Both the position numbers and the translations under genes were made by a program. From positions 28,795-92,794 of the forward strand of contig NZ_CP022422.1 in NCBI RefSeq assembly GCF_002222635.1: a stretch of DNA of 64,000 bases. Reading direction: 5' to 3'. This DNA is from Pseudosulfitobacter pseudonitzschiae (GTDB taxonomy: Bacteria; Pseudomonadota; Alphaproteobacteria; Rhodobacterales; Rhodobacteraceae). Under the pieces are notes generated by a model. The model saw nothing but the letters and a program-made list of their open reading frames with translations, did not search any database and was not told the origin of the DNA. Shown here in pieces: positions 25,171 to 33,997 of this stretch (positions within the stretch are counted from its first letter, which is position 1; each line of letters starts with the position of its first letter).

Positions 25171-26282
25171 GCGTTGTTCCCCCAGTGTTCAAGGATTTCA
25201 TCAAGGCTGATTTCTCCCGCATCTCCGGTCGTCGGTGTGTCGGGTTGTGTTCGCGAGAATCGCGGTGCGGGCGTCGGCATCTCGATGCCACCTACTGTGA
25301 CAAAGCTGCCCCGGGCGCGATTATGCGCATGATCCGATGCGTCAGCCAGAGAAACCACAGGTGCGAAACACGCGTCGCTGCCTTCCAGAATATCGCACCA
25401 TTCCTGTTGGGTCGCAGTCAGGAAAATCTCCGTAAGCGCGTCCATCATACTGGCCTGCGCGGTGGGTGCGTATTGATCGGCAAAGCGCGGATCGTCTGTG
25501 AGGCCCAGAAGTGCCAGAAGTTCGGCAAAAAATTGCGGTTCGAGACATCCAACGGACACATATTTGCCATCGCCCGTTTCGTAACAACGATACCACGCAA
25601 CGCCGCCGTTGATAAAATCGCCAGACCGTTTATCAGACCAAGCGCCACATGCGACCAACCCGTGCTGCATGGTCATCAGCAGGTTAACCCCGTCCGTCAT
25701 GGCCGTATCGACCACCTGCCCCTGCCCCGTGGCGCGCGCATGAGTCAGGGCTGCAAGGATACCAACGTTCAGCATCATCGCGCCGCCGCCCTGATCCGCG
25801 ATCAGGTTCATCGGTGCAGGTGGCGGGCGGTCCGCATCGCCCAAACCCCAAACCGCACCGGTTATGGCGGCATAATTCATGTCGTGGCCCGCTGCATGTG
25901 CCAGCGGCCCTTCCTGTCCCCATCCGGTCAATCGGCCATAGACCAAGGCCGGATTGCGCGCCTGCACCTGTTCCGGACCAAATCCCAGCTTTTCCATTTT
26001 GCCCGGCCTGAACCCTTCGATCAGCACCTCGGCACGTTCGATCAACTGCCAGAGCCGGTCGACATCTCTGGCCTTTGTCAGGTCAAGTGTCAGGCTGCGG
26101 CGCGAGCGGTTGAACAGATTGTATTTCGCATCAATCGGCAACGGAAATTTCTGACCGGGCCGCGCGATGCGCACCACTTCAGCGCCCAGATCAGCCAGAT
26201 GCATCGCAGCAAACGGCGCAGGGCCAAGACCTGCCATTTCAACAATGCGTACACCTTTGAGGGGACCTGAGCGTTGCAGCAT
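25167..26282 (-). CDS. CaiB/BaiF family, alpha-methylacyl-CoA racemase-like
   Basis: A 371-residue class III CoA-transferase family protein, closest in motif to alpha-methylacyl-CoA racemase. The racemase catalytic pair is visible as His133 in AGHDMNYAAITGAV and Asp163 in NLIADQGGGAMM. Start ATG 26282 is chosen over an in-frame ATG 12 codons upstream because that extension overlaps the previous gene. A racemase would convert (R)- to (S)-2-methylacyl-CoA before the dehydrogenase step, so the imported acid may be methyl-branched. A CoA-transferase role is the alternative. Confidence 0.85.
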   Translation of the reverse strand: MLQRSGPLKGVRIVEMAGLGPAPFAAMHLADLGAEVVRIARPGQKFPLPIDAKYNLFNRSRRSLTLDLTKARDVDRLWQLIERAEVLIEGFRPGKMEKLGFGPEQVQARNPALVYGRLTGWGQEGPLAHAAGHDMNYAAITGAVWGLGDADRPPPAPMNLIADQGGGAMMLNVGILAALTHARATGQGQVVDTAMTDGVNLLMTMQHGLVACGAWSDKRSGDFINGGVAWYRCYETGDGKYVSVGCLEPQFFAELLALLGLTDDPRFADQYAPTAQASMMDALTEIFLTATQQEWCDILEGSDACFAPVVSLADASDHAHNRARGSFVTVGGIEMPTPAPRFSRTQPDTPTTGDAGEISLDEILEHWGNNA

Positions 26283-26286
26283 CGCC

Positions 26287-27060
26287 CTATCTCGCCTGCA
26301 GGCGCGTGGCAGCATCAAGCCGCACGGTTTCGCCGTTCATATATGAATTCTCGATCAGAAAGGCGCAGCAATGAGCGAATTCTTCCATCCGGCCGACACG
26401 CTTGGGCGCTTCGACAGAGGCTTCGAGGTTTGCGATCACGTTGTCGGGCAGCGACATGACCATCGGCGTGCCGAACAGGCCGGGTGCAATCGCGTTGACG
26501 CGAATGCCCTTGGCACCCAGTTCGCGCGCGGCAGGCAGGTTAAGGCCCATCACCCCCGCCTTTGACGACGAATAAGCCGGCTGGCCGATTTGCCCTTCCA
26601 TCGCAGCACCAGAGGAGACGTTGACAACAACACCGCGCTCTTCGCCGTTTTCGGGTTCATTCAACAACATCCGCTGAACAGCTTTGCTCATTACGTTGAA
26701 TGTGCCGACAAGATTGATATCAACCGTGCGGCGGAATGTGTCGAGCGACGCGGCCTTGCCGTCACGGTCGATCACTTTCATCGGGCTGACGACCCCGGCG
26801 CAGTTGATGCACCCATGCAGCGCACCGAATTTTGAAACCACGGCGTCAACTGCCGCGTCCACGCCTTCATCGTCGGTCACATCGACGTTGCAGAACATTG
26901 CGTTTGAAGCACCCAGTTCCTTGACCAGCGCATCGCCAGCGCCCTGCGACATATCGAAAATACCAATCTTGGCACCGCGTGCTCGCAGATATTTCGCCGT
27001 CGCCGCGCCAAGACCCGATGCCCCGCCGGTGACGATGATTGTCTTGCCTTCGATTTCCAT
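26287..27060 (-). CDS. 3-hydroxyacyl-CoA dehydrogenase, SDR type (HSD10-like)
   Basis: A 257-residue short-chain dehydrogenase. The NAD-binding motif is TGGASGLG at about residues 11-18, the NAG motif is replaced by NCAGVV, and the catalytic YSSSK lies near 165. The C-terminal IAPGLFGTPMV and SFLI-type ends resemble HSD17B10, which oxidises 2-methyl-3-hydroxyacyl-CoA. The ATG at 27060 is preceded by AGGAGCGGTC. It would perform the third step of beta-oxidation in this operon. Confidence 0.9.
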   Translation of the reverse strand: MEIEGKTIIVTGGASGLGAATAKYLRARGAKIGIFDMSQGAGDALVKELGASNAMFCNVDVTDDEGVDAAVDAVVSKFGALHGCINCAGVVSPMKVIDRDGKAASLDTFRRTVDINLVGTFNVMSKAVQRMLLNEPENGEERGVVVNVSSGAAMEGQIGQPAYSSSKAGVMGLNLPAARELGAKGIRVNAIAPGLFGTPMVMSLPDNVIANLEASVEAPKRVGRMEEFAHCCAFLIENSYMNGETVRLDAATRLQAR

Positions 27061-27068
27061 GACCGCTC

Positions 27069-28205
27069 CTATTTGAATGCCTGCACGCCGGTAAGCGTCC
27101 GTGCGATCAGCAATTTTTGTATTTCTGTAGTCCCGTCCGGGATCGGCCCGATAATGGCCTCGCGCGCCAGCCGTTCGACGATAAAATCGGTGGTGACACC
27201 ATTGCCACCGTGGATCTGCACTGCTTGGCGCGTTGCGTTCACTGCGATTTCCGTGCCGTACCATTTGGCCATGGCACATTCCTTGTCGCAGCGTTCGCCG
27301 CGGTCGATCATGCCAGCGGCACGGAGGGTCAAAAGCCGCGCAGCATCAATCTCTGTGGCCATTACGGCGATCTTGTCTGCGATGAGCTGGTGACCCGCTA
27401 TCTGCTTGCCGTGCTGGTTGCGTTCCTGCGCATATCTGATCGACTCTTCCAACGCGCGCCGTGCCAGGGAGATTCCCCACATGGCCATGTGAACGCGCGC
27501 CCGTTCAAACACCACAAGCGTTTGCTGCAAGCCGCGGCCGACCTCGCCTATCGTGTTTGCAATCGGCACACGCACGTCATCAAGAAAGATCTGTGCCGTG
27601 GATTGTGCGTTCAGACCCATTTTTTTGATGTCGCGGGTTTCATAGCCATGCTCTTTGCGATCCACTAGAATATGGGTCAGGCCCTCATCGGTGGCGCAGG
27701 TGCATATCAGGAAATCCGAAAAGCGACCATTGGTGATCCAGGTCTTTTCGCCATTGATCACCCAGTCATCGCCGTCCCGCCGCGCTCGGGTTTTGACAGC
27801 GGCCACATCGGACCCGACATTTGGTTCCGATATGCCCATCGACGCGGTAATTTCACCGGCAAGCAACGGACCGATATATTTTTTGCGAATCTCATCAGAC
27901 CCGAGCTTCAGCAGAATCTCACCTGCCACCACGTTGATCAGAATGGGCAGCGCGATATCTATTGCCGTAACACCAACCTCTTCGAACAGCATCAGGTGGG
28001 TGGTCCAATCCAGCCCCATACCGCCCGCTTCTTCGGGATGCGGGGCCGATGTCAGACCGAACTCGGCAAGTCGCGTCATGAAACCCTGAATGACTTCTTT
28101 TTCGAACGGCGCATCCTTAACCTTCAGGTATTCCGGTTCGATCTGGTCATCCAGAAACCGGCGCAAGGAATCGCAAGCCATTATCTGCTCTTCGGTTTTG
28201 AACAT
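27069..28205 (-). CDS. acyl-CoA dehydrogenase
   Basis: A 378-residue flavoprotein that introduces the alpha-beta double bond into an acyl-CoA. The ACAD signatures MGISEPNVGSD, WVINGEKTWITNG and QIHGGNGVTTDF are present. At the position of the usual catalytic glutamate (YEGT in medium- and short-chain enzymes) this protein has PDGTTEIQ, that is Asp357. The same IPDGTTEIQ ending occurs in other ACAD subfamilies, so the enzyme is probably active, but with another base geometry. Start ATG follows GGAGCGAAAG. Confidence 0.93.
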   Translation of the reverse strand: MFKTEEQIMACDSLRRFLDDQIEPEYLKVKDAPFEKEVIQGFMTRLAEFGLTSAPHPEEAGGMGLDWTTHLMLFEEVGVTAIDIALPILINVVAGEILLKLGSDEIRKKYIGPLLAGEITASMGISEPNVGSDVAAVKTRARRDGDDWVINGEKTWITNGRFSDFLICTCATDEGLTHILVDRKEHGYETRDIKKMGLNAQSTAQIFLDDVRVPIANTIGEVGRGLQQTLVVFERARVHMAMWGISLARRALEESIRYAQERNQHGKQIAGHQLIADKIAVMATEIDAARLLTLRAAGMIDRGERCDKECAMAKWYGTEIAVNATRQAVQIHGGNGVTTDFIVERLAREAIIGPIPDGTTEIQKLLIARTLTGVQAFK

Positions 28206-28214
28206 CTTTCGCTC

Positions 28215-29453
28215 CTAGCGCCCGAGAATAAGGATGGAGGCCACGGCCTCTTCGATACCGATCAAACCGCCGCCATTTTCCGCGATGGCGATCCGCGCAC
28301 CTTCGACCTGTCTAGGTCCACATTCACCGCGCAGTTGCGATACCAGTTCGTAAACCTGGCCCAACCCAGTCGCGCCAATCGGGTGGCCTTTGCATTCCAG
28401 CCCGCCCGACGGGTTCACCGGCACCCGCCCGCCGATGGAGGTGTCACCGCGCTCGGATGCAGCACCCCCTTCGCCAAATGGGAACAGCCCAAGGTTTTCG
28501 ATCTGGATCAACTCACCCACCGCTGTTGCGTCATGCACTTCGGCAACTGATACGTCTTGGGGACCGATACCGGCGATTTCATATGCCCGCCGTGCCGCAA
28601 TCGCGGTCAGGTGGTTCTCATAATCCTCCGGCGCGCGGTTTGATCCGGTCTGGATCACGCTGGCGCGCACTTCGATGGCACGATCCCGGCTGATCCCGAA
28701 CTTTTTCAATCCGGCCTCGGTCATCAGAACCGCAGCGGCACCGCCATCGCTCATCGGGGCGCACATTGGCAGGGTCAAAGGATAAGTGATCGGTGGTGCG
28801 CTTAATATTTCGTCAACGGTATAAGGCGCGCGGAATTGCGCCTTTTCATTTTCAACCGAATGCATGTGGTTCTTTGCTGCAATCGCAGCAATCTGTTTTT
28901 GGGTCGTGCCGAACGTGCGCATATGCGCCAGCCCGAACGCTCCGTAAATCGCCATAAAGACTGAAAACGGCTTGTCCGAAGTGGTGTCATTCGGCACGTC
29001 GATGCCTTTGCCCAGCGCCATCAGTTTTTCGGTATTTTCCTCAACGGTGGACACATCCCACGCGCCATCGAAAAAGCTGAACATCTTAGCTTTGTCACCT
29101 GTCCACATTTTTTCGGCCCCAACGGCCAAAGCCACGTCACCCTCGCCTGCTTTGAGAAATTGAGCCGCAAGGTTCAACGCGGTTGACCCGCTGGCACATG
29201 CATTTTCGACGTTTACCATCGGGATGCCCTCAAATCCCATCTCGCGCAGGGTGATCTGGCCCGGGATCATCAACTGCGCCTCAAGATGTCGCTGTGTTGT
29301 GTTCGCGTAGTAGGCAGCCTGAATGTCATCCTTGCCAATGCCGGCGTCCGCCATCGCGCCATCGACAGCCTCGCAGGTCAGCGACTTTACCGTTGCCCCG
29401 TCGAGGCGTCCCATTTTGGTCATCGCGACCCCGGCAATGTAAATTTTTGTCAT
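28215..29453 (-). CDS. SCP-x-like thiolase (lipid-transfer type)
   Basis: A 412-residue thiolase-superfamily protein of the SCP-x/acetyl-CoA acetyltransferase type. The nucleophile is Cys86 in VENACASGSTA; the His motif is CKGHPIGATGLGQ. It lacks the second reactive Cys motif of classical thiolases, as SCP-x forms do. These cleave 2-methyl-branched or sterol side-chain 3-ketoacyl-CoAs, consistent with the racemase-like and HSD10-like neighbours. Start ATG follows GGAGATTGAA. Confidence 0.9.
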   Translation of the reverse strand: MTKIYIAGVAMTKMGRLDGATVKSLTCEAVDGAMADAGIGKDDIQAAYYANTTQRHLEAQLMIPGQITLREMGFEGIPMVNVENACASGSTALNLAAQFLKAGEGDVALAVGAEKMWTGDKAKMFSFFDGAWDVSTVEENTEKLMALGKGIDVPNDTTSDKPFSVFMAIYGAFGLAHMRTFGTTQKQIAAIAAKNHMHSVENEKAQFRAPYTVDEILSAPPITYPLTLPMCAPMSDGGAAAVLMTEAGLKKFGISRDRAIEVRASVIQTGSNRAPEDYENHLTAIAARRAYEIAGIGPQDVSVAEVHDATAVGELIQIENLGLFPFGEGGAASERGDTSIGGRVPVNPSGGLECKGHPIGATGLGQVYELVSQLRGECGPRQVEGARIAIAENGGGLIGIEEAVASILILGR

Positions 29454-29465
29454 TTCAATCTCCGC

Positions 29466-30254
29466 TCATGTGCCGGTGAAAACCGGCTTTCGTTTTTCAC
29501 CGAATGCGGCAAGTCCTTCGGCCGCATCGTTGGATTTCAGATGTTCGCGCAGCACGGCAAGTTCCTGTTTCAGCGCCTCCACCTGCGTCATTTCGATGGA
29601 TGCATTGGCTACCCGCTTCATCTGCGACAGGACCAGCGGGCTTTTGGTCGCCAGCAACTGGCTGAACTCGTGCAGCCGCGCTTCAAGCGCGTCATCACCA
29701 ACCACTTCCTGCACCAGCCCCATGCGCATCAATTCGCGCGCTGGTAGACTTTGGCCCGAAAACAAGAGGTATTTCGCGTTTGCGAGTCCGATCCGGCACG
29801 GCAAGACAGCAGCGCCGCCTGCGCCAGGGAACACACCAAAATTCGAATGAGCATCGCCAATTCTGGCGCTCTCGCCCGCAATCAGCACATCGCAACACAT
29901 CGCGAGTTCCAGCCCGCCCGCAACGGTAATGCCATTCAGCCCGCCGATCACCGGTTTCGGCAAATCACGCAGCGCTTGAAACGTCGCGCCGATAGCGTCA
30001 AGAAAATCACCCTTTTGCGTATCGGCATCATCCAGACCAGCGAGGACTTCCTTCAGATTGGCACCGGCGCAAAACGCACGCCCCGCAGCCGTCAGCACAA
30101 TTGCGCGCACCTGTTTTGCCACAGCGATCTCTCTTATCGCGGCGCGCAGTTCCCCAATGAGGTCGACAGAAAGTGCATTAAGACTGTTGGCCCTGTTCAA
30201 CGTCAGCCACGCAACCGGACCACGGTATTCGACCAGTACATTCGCTTGAGTCAT
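29466..30254 (-). CDS. enoyl-CoA hydratase/isomerase
   Basis: A 262-residue crotonase-fold protein, first gene of the leftward operon. Oxyanion-hole segments are AFCAGANLKEV and NGITVAGGLELAMCCD. One usual catalytic Glu is at the ELAM position while the second region reads NFGVFPGAGGAAVLP, where Gly/Ala replaces the hydratase Glu, so an isomerase or other crotonase reaction is also possible. It has the promoter region with the TetR-type palindrome directly upstream. Confidence 0.9.
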   Translation of the reverse strand: MTQANVLVEYRGPVAWLTLNRANSLNALSVDLIGELRAAIREIAVAKQVRAIVLTAAGRAFCAGANLKEVLAGLDDADTQKGDFLDAIGATFQALRDLPKPVIGGLNGITVAGGLELAMCCDVLIAGESARIGDAHSNFGVFPGAGGAAVLPCRIGLANAKYLLFSGQSLPARELMRMGLVQEVVGDDALEARLHEFSQLLATKSPLVLSQMKRVANASIEMTQVEALKQELAVLREHLKSNDAAEGLAAFGEKRKPVFTGT

Positions 30255-30270
30255 GCGTGCGTCTTTCTAT

Positions 30271-30288
30271 TTACTTACCAGTAAGTAA
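30271..30288. promoter_or_regulatory. TetR-type operator palindrome
   Basis: TTACTTACCAGTAAGTAA: perfect eight-base arms around a CA centre, 16 bases upstream of the enoyl-CoA hydratase start and in an AT-rich promoter region. TetR-family acyl-CoA repressors bind sites of this shape. The only TetR gene of the window ends this operon (17965-18585). The rest of the 211-base gap to 30466 shows no further feature I can support. Confidence 0.65.
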
Positions 30289-30465
30289 TCAAAAATATAT
30301 AATCAAATCAAGAACTAATTTACGTTAGGTTACATAGGCTTGTAGGTTGTCGGTTTCTCCCGTCCGATTTGATCGGAGAATCAGCAATCCGGCGACATCA
30401 AGATAGTGCGTTCCCCGATGATGCGCGCGACATGAAAAAATGCCTCGCCGCGCGACACCTTGTGT

Positions 30466-31281
30466 TCAGGACGAACTTTTTGTGCCCAGATCCAGCGAGC
30501 CAGTCTGCATCATGCCGCCACAGACATATCCACCATCAACGACCAGTGTTTCACCGTTCACATATCGCGCATCAGGCGAGCCCAGATAGGCAACTGCCGC
30601 CGCGATATCCGCAGGGTCGGCCATGTAACCCGCCGGAATCATCGGCAACAGGCGCGCAACCGTTTCTTCGGTATAGGTGCTTTCGGTGAGCGGAGTTGTA
30701 ATGGCGCCCGGTGCAATCGCGTTTGCCGTGACGCCATGCGCCGCAACTTCAAGCGCAATCTGGCGTGTCAGCCCCACCAAGGCCGCCTTGGACGTGCCGT
30801 AAGCCGTGCGCCCGACCCCTGCGCGGATGCCGCTGACCGACGTGATATTGATGATCCTGCCATATCGCTGACGAACCATTTCACGCGCAGCAAGTTGCGC
30901 GCACAACATGCTGCCTGTCAGGTTGATAGCCATAACGCGGTTCCAGTCTTCCAAAGGAAAATCGAGGAACGGATTAATCCCGACGATACCCGCATTGTTC
31001 ACCAGCACATCCACGCATTTGTCCCAGCGTTCCGTCTCGTCAAATGCCGCATTCACCGATGCCGGATCCGACACATCAAGCTTTTGCCCAAGCGCTGTAC
31101 CACCTGCCGCTTCGATCTGCTTGACCGTATCGGCTATGCCTGTTTCGGCAATATCAGTGACAACAACCCTCGCGCCCAACTCCGCCAGCCGCAAAGCAAT
31201 CCCCTGTCCGATGCCAGAACCTGCACCGGTGACAAGTGCCACGCCGAAATCGTCACGATCTCTCATTGGTGGTTTTGTCAT
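30466..31281 (-). CDS. short-chain dehydrogenase/reductase
   Basis: A 271-residue SDR with NAD(P)-binding TGAGSGIGQ at about residues 19-27, NNAGIVG, catalytic YGTSK and the closing VNGETLVVDGGY. Classical FabG-like family; a 3-hydroxyacyl-CoA or alicyclic alcohol dehydrogenase in this setting. Last gene of the second operon. It overlaps the upstream thiolase gene by four bases. Confidence 0.9.
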   Translation of the reverse strand: MTKPPMRDRDDFGVALVTGAGSGIGQGIALRLAELGARVVVTDIAETGIADTVKQIEAAGGTALGQKLDVSDPASVNAAFDETERWDKCVDVLVNNAGIVGINPFLDFPLEDWNRVMAINLTGSMLCAQLAAREMVRQRYGRIINITSVSGIRAGVGRTAYGTSKAALVGLTRQIALEVAAHGVTANAIAPGAITTPLTESTYTEETVARLLPMIPAGYMADPADIAAAVAYLGSPDARYVNGETLVVDGGYVCGGMMQTGSLDLGTKSSS

Positions 31282-32462
31282 GCTGTAATCCTTTCATAAA
31301 GTGTAACAACCGCCGCACCGCCCAGCCCAACGTTATGCTGGAGGGCAAGCCGCGCATTATCGACCTGCCGGTTCTCTGCCTTTCCACGCAGTTGGTTGGT
31401 CAACTCAAAACACTGTGCCAGCCCCGTAGCACCCAGTGGATGCCCCTTTGACAGCAGACCACCAGACGGGTTCGTGACGTATTTCCCGCCAAAGGTGTTG
31501 TCGCCATCATCGACCAACTTTTCGCCATCACCTTCGGCACATAGCCCCAGGGCCTCGTAGGAAATCAATTCGTTCTGCGCGAAACAGTCATGCAATTCGA
31601 TCACGTCGATATCGTCAGGACCCACGCCCGCCTTTTCATAGACCATGCGCGCGGCATCACGGCTCAGCCTGGCGCCAACCACTTCGATCATGTCGCCGGT
31701 TTCAGGGTCCAGCAGTTTATCCGTTGTCATTGCCTGCGCGCGGATTTGTACAGTTGTATCAAGGCCCATTTTTTCAGCGAACCCTTTGGACACCACAAGC
31801 GCCGCCGCAGCGCCGCAGGTGGGCGGACAAGCCATTGGCCGTGTCATTACACCGGGCCAGATCACCTGCGCACCCATTACATCCTGCGTGGTCATCTCCT
31901 TGCGGAAAACCGAGAGTGGGTTGTTCGCGGCATGGCGGCTAGCCTTGGCCCGAATTTTGGCGAATGTCTCCATCTTCGTACCAAATCGTTCCATATGCGC
32001 CTTGCCCGCACCGCCGAAATACCGAAGCGTCATCGGCAGATCGACGTCCCCTATCAGCCGGTCCGTGGCGGCATCAAATTCCGCCAGCGGTGACGGGCGA
32101 TCGGGAAAGACAACACCCAACGCACCGGGGGCCATCTGTTCAAAACCCACCGCCAGCACACATTCTGCCACACCGCTTTCGACAGCCTGCCGTGCGAGGA
32201 AAAGCGCTGTTGAACCGCTCGAACAATTGTTGTTCACGTTGATAATCGGGATGCCCGTCATGCCCACGCGGTAAATCACACGCTGCCCGCTTGTGCTGTC
32301 GCCGTAAACATAGCTGGCATAGGCCTGTTGCACGTCTTCGAACGCGATACCGGCGTCATCCAGTGCAAGACGGATCGCCACCTCGCCCATCTCGTCGTAA
32401 GGTGCCGATGCGCCCGGTTTTGCAAAAGGGATCATGCCGACACCGGCAATAATGGCAGTCAT
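31278..32462 (-). CDS. SCP-x-like thiolase, second copy
   Basis: A 394-residue thiolase-family protein. The nucleophile is Cys80 in NNNCSSGSTALFLA and the His motif is SKGHPLGATGLAQ. It is a lipid-transfer-type (SCP-x) thiolase clearly distinct from the copy at 28215-29453, so the two probably act on different chain-shortening steps. Overlaps the SDR gene (ATGA) and follows the acyl-CoA synthetase gene by 15 bases. Confidence 0.9.
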   Translation of the reverse strand: MTAIIAGVGMIPFAKPGASAPYDEMGEVAIRLALDDAGIAFEDVQQAYASYVYGDSTSGQRVIYRVGMTGIPIINVNNNCSSGSTALFLARQAVESGVAECVLAVGFEQMAPGALGVVFPDRPSPLAEFDAATDRLIGDVDLPMTLRYFGGAGKAHMERFGTKMETFAKIRAKASRHAANNPLSVFRKEMTTQDVMGAQVIWPGVMTRPMACPPTCGAAAALVVSKGFAEKMGLDTTVQIRAQAMTTDKLLDPETGDMIEVVGARLSRDAARMVYEKAGVGPDDIDVIELHDCFAQNELISYEALGLCAEGDGEKLVDDGDNTFGGKYVTNPSGGLLSKGHPLGATGLAQCFELTNQLRGKAENRQVDNARLALQHNVGLGGAAVVTLYERITA

Positions 32463-32477
32463 TTTGGGTCTCCTTTT

Positions 32478-33986
32478 TTATGGTTTTTCGAATTGTGTAT
32501 CGGGGTCGGTCAGCATCTGGCGCAACTCTGTCTTAAGTATTTTGCCGTAGCTGCTTTTGGGCAGTTCGAGAACAAAGCAATAGGCCTTGGGTCGCTTGAA
32601 CCGCGCTATGTTATCCAGACAAAAACGGTCCAGCGCCTGTGCGGTCACGCCCGGCTCTGCCACGACAAACGCGATGACTTCCTCGCCCCATTCGGCCTCC
32701 TCGCGGCCAACAACATTAGTTTCGACCACGCCGGAATGACGCAGCAGCACCTCTTCGACCTCGCGCGGATAAATATTTGACCCGCCAGAAATGATCACGT
32801 CCTTGGACCGGTCCTTGAGCGTCAGGAAACCGTGGGCGTCCACGCTGCCAATGTCGCCGGTATGGAGCCAGCCGTCCCGCAAGGCTGACGCCGTTGCCGT
32901 TTCATTGCCCCAGTATCCCGCCATCACCACATCGCCACTGACGATCACTTCGCCCGCGACATCTGGGGGGCATTGTGTGCCTGTTTCATCCACCACACAG
33001 ACCGTGACGCCGGTGCGTGGAATGCCGACGGATCCCAGCCAACTATCCGGAATTTCCCAGCTCAATATATGCGGTGGTAGATAAGTGATCGTACATGGTG
33101 CCTCGCCTTGTCCGTATCCGATCCAGATGCGGTTGCCCAACAGCGCCATCGCCCGGCGCAGGTCTGCGACATAAATCGGCGCACCGCCGCAGAACAACAG
33201 ATCAAGGTTTTCGATGGCCGCCGTGTCAAGCGCAGGACAGGCCGTCAGACGCGTCAGCATCGTGGGTGCGACAAAAAAAGATGAATGGGGATATTCATGC
33301 AGCAACGTCACGATTTCATGCGGATCGAATCCACCGCTTTGCGGCACAACATTCGCCGCGCCCCGCTGCGCAAACGGTAGCATAAACAGCCCTGCCGCAT
33401 GAGACAGCGGTGCCGGATGCAGCGCCGCCGACATTTCCGTAACCGGACACATATCGGCCAGAAAACTCGTGGTCATGGTCCAGAGGTTGCGGTGGGTCAG
33501 TATCGCCCCTTTCGGGCGGCCCGTCGTGCCGCTGGTATAAAAAATCCATGCCGGATCGGTTTGCGCAGCGTGTGCAGGCTGCAAATCCGCTGACGCTTGT
33601 AACGCCGCATTATATTCCGGTCCACCGACCGCAATGACTGCTGAAAACCCTTCGACGTCTTCCGGCCGGTCGGTAAAGGCAAGTGCGGCATCACAGTTAG
33701 CATGGATATAGGTCACTTCGTTAGGGTGCAGTTTGGCATTCAACGGAACGGCAACACATCCGGCAGTCCAGATGGCAAACAGGATCTCGATATATTCGGG
33801 CCGGTTGCCCATGAAGATCAGAACACGGTCACCTTTTACCAGATTGCGCTGTTTCAGCGCAGCGGCCAAGGCCGCGCTGCGGTCCTGTAATTGGGTGTAG
33901 GTGCTGAACGTCGACAACCCCAAGCAGACGGCAGGTCGATCGCAATAGGCGCGCGCGGACTGTGTCAAAATGTACGCGATGTTCAT
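32478..33986 (-). CDS. acyl-CoA synthetase (AMP-dependent)
   Basis: A 502-residue ligase of the class I adenylate-forming family. The P-loop is WIFYTSGTTGRPKGAILTH, followed by GYGQGEAPCTITY in place of the usual Y-G-x-T-E, then LHTGDIGSVD, LKDRSKDVIISGG and a C-terminal KSSYGKILK with the catalytic Lys. Start ATG follows GGGAGCAGAATT. It is the second of two adjacent ligases and may use a different intermediate of the pathway. Confidence 0.92.
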   Translation of the reverse strand: MNIAYILTQSARAYCDRPAVCLGLSTFSTYTQLQDRSAALAAALKQRNLVKGDRVLIFMGNRPEYIEILFAIWTAGCVAVPLNAKLHPNEVTYIHANCDAALAFTDRPEDVEGFSAVIAVGGPEYNAALQASADLQPAHAAQTDPAWIFYTSGTTGRPKGAILTHRNLWTMTTSFLADMCPVTEMSAALHPAPLSHAAGLFMLPFAQRGAANVVPQSGGFDPHEIVTLLHEYPHSSFFVAPTMLTRLTACPALDTAAIENLDLLFCGGAPIYVADLRRAMALLGNRIWIGYGQGEAPCTITYLPPHILSWEIPDSWLGSVGIPRTGVTVCVVDETGTQCPPDVAGEVIVSGDVVMAGYWGNETATASALRDGWLHTGDIGSVDAHGFLTLKDRSKDVIISGGSNIYPREVEEVLLRHSGVVETNVVGREEAEWGEEVIAFVVAEPGVTAQALDRFCLDNIARFKRPKAYCFVLELPKSSYGKILKTELRQMLTDPDTQFEKP

Positions 33987-33997
33987 AATTCTGCTCC

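Noticed and set aside
25116..26270. 384-codon plus-strand frame opposite the CaiB-like gene
   Set aside because: Shadow; the minus-strand gene has the racemase catalytic residues and is in an operon.
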